Assembly: GCF_021049245.1 (NCBI RefSeq)
Contig: NZ_CP088020.1
Coordinates: 936,001-1,000,000 of the forward strand
Length of the DNA stretch: 64,000 nucleotides
Source of the DNA: Radiobacillus kanasensis
GTDB taxonomy: Bacteria; Bacillota; Bacilli; Bacillales; Amphibacillaceae
Direction of reading: 5' to 3'
Shown here in pieces: positions 54,182-63,006 of the stretch. The position numbers and the translations under genes were made by a program. Positions within the stretch are counted from its first letter, which is position 1, and every line of letters begins with the position of its first letter. The notes beneath the pieces are model-generated. The model did no database searches. It had not been told where the DNA came from and worked only from the letters and a program-made list of their open reading frames with translations.

Positions 54182-54724
54182 TTGGATAAGCAAAAAGTTG
54201 GTTTTCGGATGAAAGAAAAAAGAAAAGAAAAAAAGTTGACACAGGTTGATTTTGCAAGGTTGGCAAAAGTATCAACAAATTATTATGCAAGTATCGAACA
54301 AGGAAAAAATTCACCTAGTTTGGAACTACTAGCTAGGATTGCAGAAGCGTTGGATGTATCTGTACTTTATTTATTAAACGACAGAATTGACGATATGGAG
54401 AATCGAGTAGAGACAGAAGTGAAAAGGTTAAAGGCTCTTTTTAAAAACATACCCAAAAACCAACTAGATATTGCAGAAGGATTGATCACTCAAGCTGCAC
54501 GGCTAAGAATATTACTGGATGACAATTGGAAAGACATCTTAGAAAATGGGGAGTATGAAAAGTTTTCGCAAAGTGAGAACCAGGTACCTTACGATCGTAA
54601 GCGTCCTATCGTTGAAAACTACGACAATCGAGATAAAACCTACCAGACGATCGTTAAACAATTAACTGATCTATTGCCACAACCAAAGAATGATGGGAAA
54701 TCAAAGCTATTAGGTCGGCGGTAG
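54182..54724 (+). CDS. Terminase small subunit fused to an XRE HTH
   Basis: 180 residues. Residues ~5-62 are an XRE/Cro-type HTH (MKEKRKEKKLTQVDFARLAK, YASIEQGKNSPSLELLARIA). Residues ~80-175 resemble the C-terminal part of P27-type small terminases (LFKNIPKNQLDIAEGLITQA, YQTIVKQLTDLLPQP). Position 3 nt before the large subunit supports this. TTG at 54182 is 7 nt behind AAAGAAGGTG. Confidence 0.72.
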   Translation: MDKQKVGFRMKEKRKEKKLTQVDFARLAKVSTNYYASIEQGKNSPSLELLARIAEALDVSVLYLLNDRIDDMENRVETEVKRLKALFKNIPKNQLDIAEGLITQAARLRILLDDNWKDILENGEYEKFSQSENQVPYDRKRPIVENYDNRDKTYQTIVKQLTDLLPQPKNDGKSKLLGRR

Positions 54725-54727
54725 CTT

Positions 54728-56398
54728 ATGCTTCATAATCAGTATGTTGAAGATTATATAAAGAAATGGAAATGTGGCAAACTTTTACTTAACAAAAAAA
54801 GAATTCAATTAATCTGTTTAATTGAAAAACACATATTACCACGTGATGACCTTTATTATTTCGATGAGGAACAAATCGAAAATTATATAGAGTTCAGTGA
54901 AACTTGGTATTTTGAACTAGATGAATGGGAGAAATTTATAACCCCATTCATTTTTTTATTCCGCAAAGAAGAAGATGAACCTGTATTTGATGAGTTTGTC
55001 ATTAACATGGGACGTGGTGGAGGTAAGAATGGTTTCATCTCCACGCTTGCCAATTATTTTATTAGTCCTTTGCATGGAATTGATTACTATGATGTATCGA
55101 TTGTTGCAAACTCCGAGAAGCAAGCAAAGAGGAGTTTCTTGGAATGTTTTCGTGTCATTAATAAAAAAGGCAACGAAGATCTAACAGAAGAATTCGAAGC
55201 ATTTAAGAGTAGTATCACAGGTACGAGTACACAATCTGTTTTTGAATTTAAAACCAGTAATGCCAGCTCACAAGATGGTGGTCGTGAAGGTGCAGTGATC
55301 TATGACGAGTATCACGAAATGGAAGACACGGACATTGTGGATGTATTTTCTGGAGGTCTTGGAAAAGTAGATTGCGGTAGACAGTTTTTTATTGGAACAA
55401 AAGGTTATGTCCGAGAGGGATATTTCGATATCAAATATCGGGAATGCGAAGATATCCTTAATGAATTGATTGAATTCTCTGGTGTTTTCCCATACATTTG
55501 CGAGTTAGATGACCTGAGAGAAATGGATGATCCTGAGAACTGGCCGAAAGCTAACCCAGCACTTCAAGCACCTCTAAATAAACGCGGTAGACGGTTGTTT
55601 AACAAGGTCATTAAGGAATATAAGAAGCTAGCTTACAACCCTTCTGGACGCGCAGCGTTTGTAACCAAGCGTATGAATTTCATTGAGGATAACATGGAAA
55701 ACTCCGTTGCTTCTCGTGAAGAGATGATGGCGACTAATCGACCATTTTTTAAACTCGATACAAAACCTATTGGATCGTTAGACTTTGGTAGTGTACGAGA
55801 TTTTTCTACGTGTGGACTTCTGTTTAAAAAAGGGGATGAATATGCATTTAAATCCTTTACGTTTGCTATTAAACATTTCTGCGATGTGCACTATGGCTAT
55901 TCGAATACGAATAATGATTTCGGTACCGAGAAGAAAGCACCAATAAAGAAGTGGGAAAAGGATGGATTGATGAGGGTTGTGGATGAACCTTCGTTAAATC
56001 CTATGCACATAGTTAACTGGTTTGTAGAAATGCGAGAGATATACGGCGTAGAAAAAATTATTGCTGATAATTTCAAATTGGATATATTGAGGCCTTTACT
56101 TGAAGCAGAAGGTTTTGAAGTGGAAGGTATTCGTAGACCATCAAGCATACACCCTTTGCTTGCTCCACGTGTAGAAGATGGTTTTGCCAATCATAAGTTT
56201 ATCTTTGAAGATAATCCTCTTATGCGTTGGTTCACAAATAATGTGTATGTAAAAGAAACACAAGCCGGAAAACAATTTTTAAAGAAAGAAGAAGTGAAAC
56301 GTAAAACAGATGGATTCCAGGCATTTGTCCATGCGCTATATCGAGCAAGTGACTTAGAAGATGACGAGGAGTTTTATTTAGATGAAATTGATTTTTAA
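54728..56398 (+). CDS. Phage terminase large subunit
   Basis: 556 residues. The ATPase half has a Walker A-like MGRGGGKNG (~94-102) and Walker B VIYDEYHE (~190-197); the nuclease half has SLDFGSVRDFSTC and IADNFK. It cuts and pumps DNA through the portal. First large gene of the head module. Confidence 0.95.
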   Translation: MLHNQYVEDYIKKWKCGKLLLNKKRIQLICLIEKHILPRDDLYYFDEEQIENYIEFSETWYFELDEWEKFITPFIFLFRKEEDEPVFDEFVINMGRGGGKNGFISTLANYFISPLHGIDYYDVSIVANSEKQAKRSFLECFRVINKKGNEDLTEEFEAFKSSITGTSTQSVFEFKTSNASSQDGGREGAVIYDEYHEMEDTDIVDVFSGGLGKVDCGRQFFIGTKGYVREGYFDIKYRECEDILNELIEFSGVFPYICELDDLREMDDPENWPKANPALQAPLNKRGRRLFNKVIKEYKKLAYNPSGRAAFVTKRMNFIEDNMENSVASREEMMATNRPFFKLDTKPIGSLDFGSVRDFSTCGLLFKKGDEYAFKSFTFAIKHFCDVHYGYSNTNNDFGTEKKAPIKKWEKDGLMRVVDEPSLNPMHIVNWFVEMREIYGVEKIIADNFKLDILRPLLEAEGFEVEGIRRPSSIHPLLAPRVEDGFANHKFIFEDNPLMRWFTNNVYVKETQAGKQFLKKEEVKRKTDGFQAFVHALYRASDLEDDEEFYLDEIDF

Positions 56399-56412
56399 GG
56401 GGGTGATTATAA

Positions 56413-57552
56413 TTGGGAATTCTAGATTACGTTCTTGGTCGTAATAAAGAAATTGAATATATATTTGACATGGATCTACTAGCGGATACATCCAAGCGAA
56501 TTTACATGAAACGTTTGGCGTTACAGATTTGTACAAATTTTCTCGGTAGAACGATTAGTCAATCCGAGTTCAGAATTAAAGAGGGAAAAGAGTACATTCG
56601 TGATGAATTGTATTACCGGTTAAATGTTCGCCCAAATAAAAACATGACCGCTAGTCACTTTTGGCAAACCGTTGTATATAAACTAATTCACGACAATGAA
56701 TGTTTAATTATCCAGTCTGATGATGAAGATTTATTAATTGCGGATGACTTTGTTCACAACCAACGCGCGGTTTATGAGGATAGTTTCACGAATGTAGTGG
56801 TTAATGATTTTGAATTTAAACGTGCTTTTCCTATGAATAAGGTTTTTTACCTAAAATATCACAACGAGGAACTACAACCTTTAATTGATAGTATGTATGA
56901 TGACTACGGAGAATTATTTGGTCGAATATTAAATGGTCAAAAAAGAAAGAATCAAATCCGTGGAACAGCCAAGTTAGATACGAATCAATCAATGACTAAA
57001 GAGAATATGGAAAGGCTGCAAAATTTTATTAATAAAATGTACACAGCTTTTGAAGAAAAAGATATTGCCATTGTTCCAGAGCAAAAAGGATTCAACTATG
57101 AAGAGAAAAATAGTTCATCTAATGGACAGTCAGTTGATGAGGTCAATAAAGTTACTAATGGTTTTCTTGATAAATTAGCAATGGCCATAGGAATTCCTCC
57201 AGGACTACTTCATGGTGAGATGGCAGATGTAGAAAAACTGACGAAAAATTATATGGTGTTTTGTGTGAATCCTTTCATAAAAAACATTAAGGATGAAGGT
57301 AACTATAAGTTCATCAAGAAGAAAGATTACTTGGAAAAAAATAAACGAATTGATATTCGTAGAGTTTCTTATCAAAGTATCTTCGATTTAGCTACCCAAG
57401 TTGATAAGCTCCGTTCATCGGGTGTTATGAATGGTCAAGAATTACGAGACGAATTAAATCTAGAAAGGGTGGATGATCCGATTATGGAAGAATACGTAAT
57501 CACCAAAAACTACGCAAGAAGTAGTGAATCCACTGAAGGAGGTGAGGAATAA
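56413..57552 (+). CDS. HK97-family portal protein
   Basis: 379 residues. RPNKNMTASHFWQTVVYKLIHDNECLI and AMAIGIPPGLLHG are typical portal segments. TTG start behind GGGGTGAT. Stop overlaps the protease start by 1 nt (TAATG). Confidence 0.93.
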   Translation: MGILDYVLGRNKEIEYIFDMDLLADTSKRIYMKRLALQICTNFLGRTISQSEFRIKEGKEYIRDELYYRLNVRPNKNMTASHFWQTVVYKLIHDNECLIIQSDDEDLLIADDFVHNQRAVYEDSFTNVVVNDFEFKRAFPMNKVFYLKYHNEELQPLIDSMYDDYGELFGRILNGQKRKNQIRGTAKLDTNQSMTKENMERLQNFINKMYTAFEEKDIAIVPEQKGFNYEEKNSSSNGQSVDEVNKVTNGFLDKLAMAIGIPPGLLHGEMADVEKLTKNYMVFCVNPFIKNIKDEGNYKFIKKKDYLEKNKRIDIRRVSYQSIFDLATQVDKLRSSGVMNGQELRDELNLERVDDPIMEEYVITKNYARSSESTEGGEE

Positions 57553-58304
57553 TGACTAGGGAACTAAAGGAACAGATCAAAAACATGATGAACAAGAAAT
57601 CAGATATTCGTTTTGAGGCTGTTGAAGAGGGGAAAGAGTATTCGCTTTACATTTATGGACCTATCGGCAGCTATTTCTATAGTGACAATAGCGCCCAAGG
57701 TATCCAGAGGAAATTGCAAAATGTTGACGCGGATAAGATTCATGTTCATATTAATTCACCAGGTGGTTCTGCTTTTGATGGTGTCGCTATTGGAAATATA
57801 CTAAAAAATCACAAAGCGGAGATTATTGTTCACATTGACGGTTGGGCAGCAAGTGCAGCATCAGTTATTGCTGTGGCTGGCGATAAAGTAATTATGCCGG
57901 AAAATACAATGATGATGATTCACCGAGCAGCCACCTTTGAATACGGTAACGCAACTGTATTTGAAAAGACTGCAGCAGATCTAAGAAAGATAGATATATC
58001 ACTTGCAGCATCATATAAAAAGCGTTTTGTCGGGGAAGAATCTGAATTGGAACAGTTACTAGATGAGGAAACATTTCTTACTGCAGAGGAAGCTGTCGCA
58101 TTTGGGCTAGCAGATGTCGTAGGGGAAGAAATTGAAATTCAGGATCTTGAAGATATCGATGTTGACGAGGATGATACCGAACCTGAAAACATTAAGGAAA
58201 AATTAGTTGCTAAATATGTTGCACGAGCAAAACCTAATCAAAAAGAGCCTACTCCAAATTCTGTTGAAAACAGTAAAGTGAGTAAGCTCTTTTTAAATTT
58301 ATAA
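57552..58304 (+). CDS. ClpP-like head maturation protease
   Basis: 250 residues of the S14 peptidase fold. Oxyanion and substrate strand HINSPGGSAFDG, nucleophile Ser101 (GWAAS), His124 (MIHRA). It cleaves the scaffold or delta domain of the capsid protein. It has an acidic C-terminal tail after ~185. Directly coupled to the portal gene. Confidence 0.93.
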   Translation: MTRELKEQIKNMMNKKSDIRFEAVEEGKEYSLYIYGPIGSYFYSDNSAQGIQRKLQNVDADKIHVHINSPGGSAFDGVAIGNILKNHKAEIIVHIDGWAASAASVIAVAGDKVIMPENTMMMIHRAATFEYGNATVFEKTAADLRKIDISLAASYKKRFVGEESELEQLLDEETFLTAEEAVAFGLADVVGEEIEIQDLEDIDVDEDDTEPENIKEKLVAKYVARAKPNQKEPTPNSVENSKVSKLFLNL

Positions 58305-58324
58305 GAAAATGGAGGGAATGTGAA

Positions 58325-59713
58325 ATGACAATTACATTCAATAAATCAGAAGAATTTAAAGCTGCAAAGACTGAATTAGTTAATGCAATGAAAGATGGTG
58401 ATGAAACAAAACAGCAAGAGGCGTTTAGTAATTTCTTTGATGCTTTACAGGAGCAAGTTTCAGCAAGCGTTTCTCAACAAGTAAACGACAGTATGCTTGA
58501 TCGTTCTATCTTACAACAACGTGGTCAAAACGTGCTCACATCTGAAGAAACAAAATTCTTTAATGCAGCAATTCAACAAGGTGGGTTTACAGACGAATCT
58601 ATTCTTCCTGTAACTACACAAGAACGTGTATTTGAAGATTTGAGAAAAGAACATCCTTTACTAAACGCTATTGGCTTAAAGGATATGGGTGCAGTAACTC
58701 GTATCATTACCTCTGACCCTGAGGGCGCGGCAGTTTGGGGTAAATTGTTTGGACAAATCCAAGGACAAGTGAATGCAGCGTTTGGAGAAGAAGAAATTAG
58801 CCAATTGAAACTCACTGCCTTTGGTGTAATTCCAAACGACATGTTGGAACTTGGTCCGAAATGGGTAGAGCGTTACATCCGAACTCTACTTGTTGAAGTA
58901 GTTTCTGTAGCACTTGAAAAAGGATTTGTTATTGGTAGCGGTAATAATGAACCTGTTGGTTTGGATAAAAATGTTGATCCTGATACTGGTACTGTTACTG
59001 CGAAAGTATCAAAGGGAACACTAACATTTAAACCTGGTCGGACCACAGTAATTGAAATGAAGAATGTAGTAAAAGGACTTTCCAAAAACGCAAAAGGACA
59101 AGTGCGTAAAGTTGCTGGCAAAATCGTTATGGTAGTAAATCCGTTTGACCATTTCGACATTACAGCATCTGCAACAACACAAAATGCGAGTGGAGTATAT
59201 GTGACTAATTTGCCGTTCAATCCGGAAATTGTAGAGTCCGAATTCGTCCCAGAAGGAAAAGTGATTTTCTTTGTGAAAGGTCAATATCTTGCTGCTATTG
59301 CTGGTGGATACAAATTAAAGAAATTCGACCAAACACTGGCGATGGAAGATGCACAGCTATACACAATTAAACAGTTTGCGAATGGAAAACCGTTAGACAA
59401 TAATGCATCTGTTGTTTATGACTTGGAAGTTGCTGAAGGTACTCCTGATGCTCCTACTAATCTAGCAACAACAAATGTAACGGATACTAGTCTTACTTTA
59501 ACTTGGGATGCAGTAACTTATCCTGATGGAATTGCAAATTACGAGATTTACAGAAATGGAGTGAAAATTAATACAAGCACAGTAGCAAGCTTTAACGACA
59601 CTGGTTTAGCGGCTTCAACGGATTACATTTACCAAGTAAGAGCAATTGGAAATAATGGTTTAGAATCTGTATTAAGTAATGAGCTTACGGTTACTACAGC
59701 AGCTACTGTCTAA
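58325..59713 (+). CDS. HK97-type major capsid protein with C-terminal Fn3 domain
   Basis: 462 residues. The delta-like N-terminal ~100 residues are charged helices, followed by the HK97 core (~110-370; LNAIGLKDMGAVTRII, VVNPFDHFDI, DAQLYTIKQFANGKP). Residues ~375-461 are a fibronectin type III/Ig-like domain (TSLTLTWDAV, NYEIYRNGV, YIYQVRAIG) that would project from each capsomer. The Fn3 is close in sequence to the one behind the tail tube gene. Confidence 0.93.
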   Translation: MTITFNKSEEFKAAKTELVNAMKDGDETKQQEAFSNFFDALQEQVSASVSQQVNDSMLDRSILQQRGQNVLTSEETKFFNAAIQQGGFTDESILPVTTQERVFEDLRKEHPLLNAIGLKDMGAVTRIITSDPEGAAVWGKLFGQIQGQVNAAFGEEEISQLKLTAFGVIPNDMLELGPKWVERYIRTLLVEVVSVALEKGFVIGSGNNEPVGLDKNVDPDTGTVTAKVSKGTLTFKPGRTTVIEMKNVVKGLSKNAKGQVRKVAGKIVMVVNPFDHFDITASATTQNASGVYVTNLPFNPEIVESEFVPEGKVIFFVKGQYLAAIAGGYKLKKFDQTLAMEDAQLYTIKQFANGKPLDNNASVVYDLEVAEGTPDAPTNLATTNVTDTSLTLTWDAVTYPDGIANYEIYRNGVKINTSTVASFNDTGLAASTDYIYQVRAIGNNGLESVLSNELTVTTAATV

Positions 59714-59738
59714 AAATTAGAGAAGGGAGAAATACAAA

Positions 59739-60116
59739 ATGCCTTTTAAAGTACTAAATTTTTTCAGGGATACAAAAGACCCACAAGATTCAGAACAAAA
59801 TAAAGTTATCTACGAAGTTGGGCACGAATATCCAAGAAAGGGTTATCAACCACCAGAGGAACGTATTGCCGAGTTAACAAAGAAACACCCAAAATATAAG
59901 CGAGTTTTTATTGAGGAAGTTCAACCAGAAGGTGAAGAGCCCAAGTTGTTAACCCAGGCAGACATTAAGAAAATGAACAAAGGTCCTCAAGAGGAGTTAA
60001 TTAAGGAACTCAATGGGGATCCTAACGAGGCAAAAAATGAGGAAGAACGAATTGCCTTAATCATAAAATTGCAAGAGAAAAGTGAATCTGATACCCAACC
60101 ATCCCCTGAGCAATAG
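59739..60116 (+). CDS. Hypothetical head-region protein, 125 aa
   Basis: MPFKVLNFFRDT start, then hydrophilic with a Glu/Lys-rich C-terminal half (QADIKKMNKGPQEELIKELNG, a SAP/HeH-like helix pattern). Common slot between capsid and connector; function unknown. GAAGGGAG precedes the ATG. Confidence 0.65.
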   Translation: MPFKVLNFFRDTKDPQDSEQNKVIYEVGHEYPRKGYQPPEERIAELTKKHPKYKRVFIEEVQPEGEEPKLLTQADIKKMNKGPQEELIKELNGDPNEAKNEEERIALIIKLQEKSESDTQPSPEQ

Positions 60117-60128
60117 GGGGTGGTTTTC

Positions 60129-60440
60129 TTGACTGATCAGCAATTAAACGAATTAAGAGAAGAACTCAAAGGGTATTTAAAAATAACCTGGAATGAAGAA
60201 GACGATGATTTATTGAAGTATGTTAAGGACGGCATAGATTATTTGGATGAAACAGCAGGTATAGGGATAGATTATACAGTTGATTCAAAGGCTAGACGAT
60301 TACTAATGGATTATGGGCGGTACGTTTATAATCATTCACTTGAGTTGTTCGAAGTCAACTTCGAAAGAGAACTTTTCAAACTTTCATTACGAGAGGGAAT
60401 AAAAGACCATGCAACGACGGATACAGAAACCAGTACATGA
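60129..60440 (+). CDS. Head-tail connector protein (gp6/gp15-like)
   Basis: 103 residues, all-helical. LKITWNEEDDDLLKYVKDGIDYLDE and the ARRLLMDYGRYVYN helix fit head-tail connectors of the HK97 gp6/SPP1 gp15 group. TTG at 60129 after AGGGGGTGG. Overlaps the next gene by 32 nt. Confidence 0.75.
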   Translation: MTDQQLNELREELKGYLKITWNEEDDDLLKYVKDGIDYLDETAGIGIDYTVDSKARRLLMDYGRYVYNHSLELFEVNFERELFKLSLREGIKDHATTDTETST

Positions 60441-60774
60441 GGTATTTAATGACGGATTTCTGGAGTATGGAAAAGTGACTGTACAGCGGAATGATGCACG
60501 TAAAAAGATTGGTGATGCATTTGTACCAGAAGGAAAACTTGCCTACCAGTTAATGAATGCACGGGAAGAGGATATTCAACTTGCGGGTGCTATGAACTCG
60601 CGGTTGGATATGAAAGTTAAAACTAGATTTCCTCCTTCCTTTAAGACCAATAGAAAGAAATCTTCTATGAGTTGTAAGGTACATGAGATCATTTACGATG
60701 TTATAGATGTGGATTGGGATAAGAGTAGATCTTATCTCTTTTTCTATTTGCAGGAAGTTGGTGAGGCGCAATGA
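60409..60774 (+). CDS. Head closure / head-tail adaptor protein
   Basis: 121 residues; the position and the beta-rich second half fit SPP1 gp16-like head-closure proteins. It overlaps both neighbours. Confidence 0.65.
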   Translation: MQRRIQKPVHEVFNDGFLEYGKVTVQRNDARKKIGDAFVPEGKLAYQLMNAREEDIQLAGAMNSRLDMKVKTRFPPSFKTNRKKSSMSCKVHEIIYDVIDVDWDKSRSYLFFYLQEVGEAQ

Positions 60775-61160
60775 ACGAAAGTTGGAAAGAACATCTGACA
60801 GCAAATCAGAACAAGCTTGCAAATGATTTGGAGACAATATTTAAAATCCCTGTCTTTGGTGATGAAGCAACGAAAACAGAATTAGCTGAAGCAGAGAATT
60901 ATTTTCTGATCGTTTATGGTGACATGCAATTAACAAATACAGAAGGAAGTCTAGCACAAGATGTTTATGTGGTATATGTATCTGAAGATAATCCAAACGT
61001 TGAATTCACAACACTTGATATCATTTCTGTTGGTTCAAAGGTGAAAGGTATTACTTTCGGACGAACTATTAAAGAACGCGTACAAAAAGGTAAGACCGAG
61101 GATTACTTTGATCGAGTTACTGTGATTTTCAGAAGGATGTTGAAGTATGACACGCGTTAA
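60771..61160 (+). CDS. Minor head-tail joining protein, 129 aa
   Basis: Alpha/beta protein (YFLIVYGDMQLTNTEGSLAQ, VYVVYVSEDNP, DRVTVIFRRML). It could be the tail terminator out of its usual order; the sequence alone does not settle it. ATGA overlap with the previous gene. Confidence 0.55.
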   Translation: MNESWKEHLTANQNKLANDLETIFKIPVFGDEATKTELAEAENYFLIVYGDMQLTNTEGSLAQDVYVVYVSEDNPNVEFTTLDIISVGSKVKGITFGRTIKERVQKGKTEDYFDRVTVIFRRMLKYDTR

Positions 61161-61575
61161 ATACGAAGTGGATTATAAAGCCATTGAACAGATTGAGGAG
61201 AAGTTTAAAAAGATACCAAATAATATTGAGGGTATTATTAATAGCTATCTTCACAATGAAGGAGCTGCGAAAACAGTTAAGCATATTACACACTTAATGC
61301 CAATTTCTATTCGCGATAAGCGTCACGCGAGGAATAGCAAATGGTGGAAAATTGAAGATTTTAATTTAGGATTTACTGTCAAAGCACGTGGAGGAGCGGC
61401 GAGTAATCCTGGTAGTTTTGGATATCTAGTGTTTCCCAACGAAGGTCGTGGTCCACATAATCCATTAGAACAAAGATTCATGGAAGGTGGATTAGAGAGC
61501 AGTATAAATGATATTTTGTTTGGTCGAAATAGTCTTAACGACCATATAGATCGATATTTAGAGGAGGAATTCTAA
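61147..61575 (+). CDS. HK97 gp10-like minor tail/head-joining protein
   Basis: 142 residues. YKAIEQIEEKFKKIPNNIEG and the C-terminal YLVFPNEGRGPHNPLEQRFMEGGLE match the HK97 gp10 pattern. Stop shares a base with the tail tube start. Confidence 0.72.
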   Translation: MTRVKYEVDYKAIEQIEEKFKKIPNNIEGIINSYLHNEGAAKTVKHITHLMPISIRDKRHARNSKWWKIEDFNLGFTVKARGGAASNPGSFGYLVFPNEGRGPHNPLEQRFMEGGLESSINDILFGRNSLNDHIDRYLEEEF

Positions 61576-62162
61576 TGGTAATGGTAGTAGAAACGTTTGA
61601 CCCGGTAACAATTACGGATATAAGCGTTCAATTCATGCAAGATGATGGAACCAAGTCACCTGGCACAAAGTTTGGTGCAGCTGGAACGGTAGGTGGGGAA
61701 ACCCTTCTTCGCCAAATTATCAAACGAGAAGAAGGCATTGAGGTAGCTAAACGGACTAAAGCCGAGAAGATGACATTGACTGTTTCGGCCCATGTGAAAT
61801 TGAAAGTGCTCCGTGATATATTCGGATTCTCGAATACAGACTTAAAGCCTGGTATCTATTCGTACGGAACCGATTCAAAGGCGAAGCGATTTACATTGAC
61901 AGCTAACGCCATTGATGAATTCGAAGATGTGACCAAGTTAATGGCGTTCCCGGATTGCATAAGCGCCACAGGCTTCACATTCAATATTGAAAATGGAGCG
62001 GACGAAGTTGCCCTTATGGAAATCTCTCTTGAGGCATACCCGGATGACTTTAAACAGATCTTGTATGAGGCAATGGTCGAAGAATTAGAAGATCAAACCA
62101 TTCCAACTACATGGCATACACAGTTTGACCGTACTCTAGTTGAAGTTGTCCCTACTCCCTAA
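61575..62162 (+). CDS. Major tail (tube) protein
   Basis: 195 residues, beta-rich (MTLTVSAHVKLKVLRDIFG, SATGFTFNIENGADEVALMEISLEAYP). It ends PTP then CCC TAA. The position before the tail chaperone and tape measure fixes the role. GAGGAGG precedes the ATG. A longer form is predicted through a +1 shift at the stop (see 62157-62162). Confidence 0.85.
   Translation: MVMVVETFDPVTITDISVQFMQDDGTKSPGTKFGAAGTVGGETLLRQIIKREEGIEVAKRTKAEKMTLTVSAHVKLKVLRDIFGFSNTDLKPGIYSYGTDSKAKRFTLTANAIDEFEDVTKLMAFPDCISATGFTFNIENGADEVALMEISLEAYPDDFKQILYEAMVEELEDQTIPTTWHTQFDRTLVEVVPTP
62157..62162 (+). promoter_or_regulatory. CCC-TAA programmed +1 frameshift site
   Basis: The tail tube gene ends with CCC TAA. If the P-site tRNA slips from CCC to CCT (62158-62160), reading goes on with AAT GCG CCC at 62161 and gives PNAPSGLVTSNVT, an Fn3 domain. 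The same CCC-UAA signal makes the long tail tube protein gp17.1* in phage SPP1. Confidence 0.78.
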
Positions 62163-62424
62163 TGCGCCCTCTGGACTAGTAACATCCAATGTCACGGCTA
62201 CAGGATTAACGTTGACATGGGATGCGGTTAGTTATGATGAGGGCATTTCAAATTATGAAATATATAGGGATGGAGTTTCAGTAGGGACAAGCGCGACAAC
62301 AAGCTATTCGGATAGTGGGTTAACAGCTTCAACCACCTATTCGTATCAAGTAAAAGCTATTGGAGCAAACGGAAAAGAATCTGCACTAAGTACAGCGGTT
62401 TCCGTTACTACATCAGCAGCATAA
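62161..62424 (+). CDS. Fn3 domain extension of the tail tube protein (+1 frame)
   Basis: 87 codons of Fn3/Ig-like sequence (GLTLTWDAVSYDEG, NYEIYRDGV, YSYQVKAIGANGKE) in +1 frame relative to the tail tube. No ribosome site precedes it; the only start in frame is a TTG at 62140 inside the tail tube gene. It is best read as the C-terminal part of a 282-residue frameshift product. Confidence 0.78.
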   Translation, partial: NAPSGLVTSNVTATGLTLTWDAVSYDEGISNYEIYRDGVSVGTSATTSYSDSGLTASTTYSYQVKAIGANGKESALSTAVSVTTSAA

Positions 62425-62473
62425 AGAGTAGGGTAATCCCTACTCTTTTTCTGATGTTAAGGGAGTGTTTTGA

Positions 62474-62995
62474 ATGGCAAAAATGGTATTTATTCGTATC
62501 GGTGAAAAACTATATCCTTCAGCAATTACGAATTATTCATTGAGTGTTGGCCATAAGCTCGGTTTAATAGATGGATCCAATTTAAAGGATGTACTTGAAG
62601 CCGATTCCGCATTGACAGTTGTTTATTTAGCTGCAATTGGCCCGAACAAAAATATTGATTTTTCATTTGATGAGTTTCTTTTTCTTTATAAAACAGATCA
62701 AGAAGAACTGGAACAAAATTATACAGCGATTATTGATGCGTGTTTGGATGTCGTTCCTAATAAATTTGCGGAAGGTTTAAAGAAAAGTACTAACACTAAC
62801 GTTGGAAAAGATCAAAAGAAAATTAAATACCCTAGATTAGAAATCGAATGTGTAGAGGACCGTTATGTTTTGTACTGTCTTGCATCAGGCATTGACAGTG
62901 ATACATTCTGGCATCATCCGATACCTGATTTAGAAAGGATTTATGAAAGTAGACAGGCGTATAAAGCTTGGGATAACAATCCTAAAACGTATTAG
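62474..62995 (+). CDS. Tail assembly chaperone, G- and T-like parts in one frame
   Basis: 173 residues. The N-terminal ~110 residues are acidic-helical like gpG-type chaperones. The C-terminal ~55 (ECVEDRYVLYCLASG, DTFWHHPIPDLERIYESRQA) look like the T part, which most siphophages reach only by a frameshift. Position just before the tape measure supports this. AAGGGAGTG precedes the ATG. Confidence 0.68.
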   Translation: MAKMVFIRIGEKLYPSAITNYSLSVGHKLGLIDGSNLKDVLEADSALTVVYLAAIGPNKNIDFSFDEFLFLYKTDQEELEQNYTAIIDACLDVVPNKFAEGLKKSTNTNVGKDQKKIKYPRLEIECVEDRYVLYCLASGIDSDTFWHHPIPDLERIYESRQAYKAWDNNPKTY

Positions 62996-63006
62996 GAGGT
63001 GAGAAC

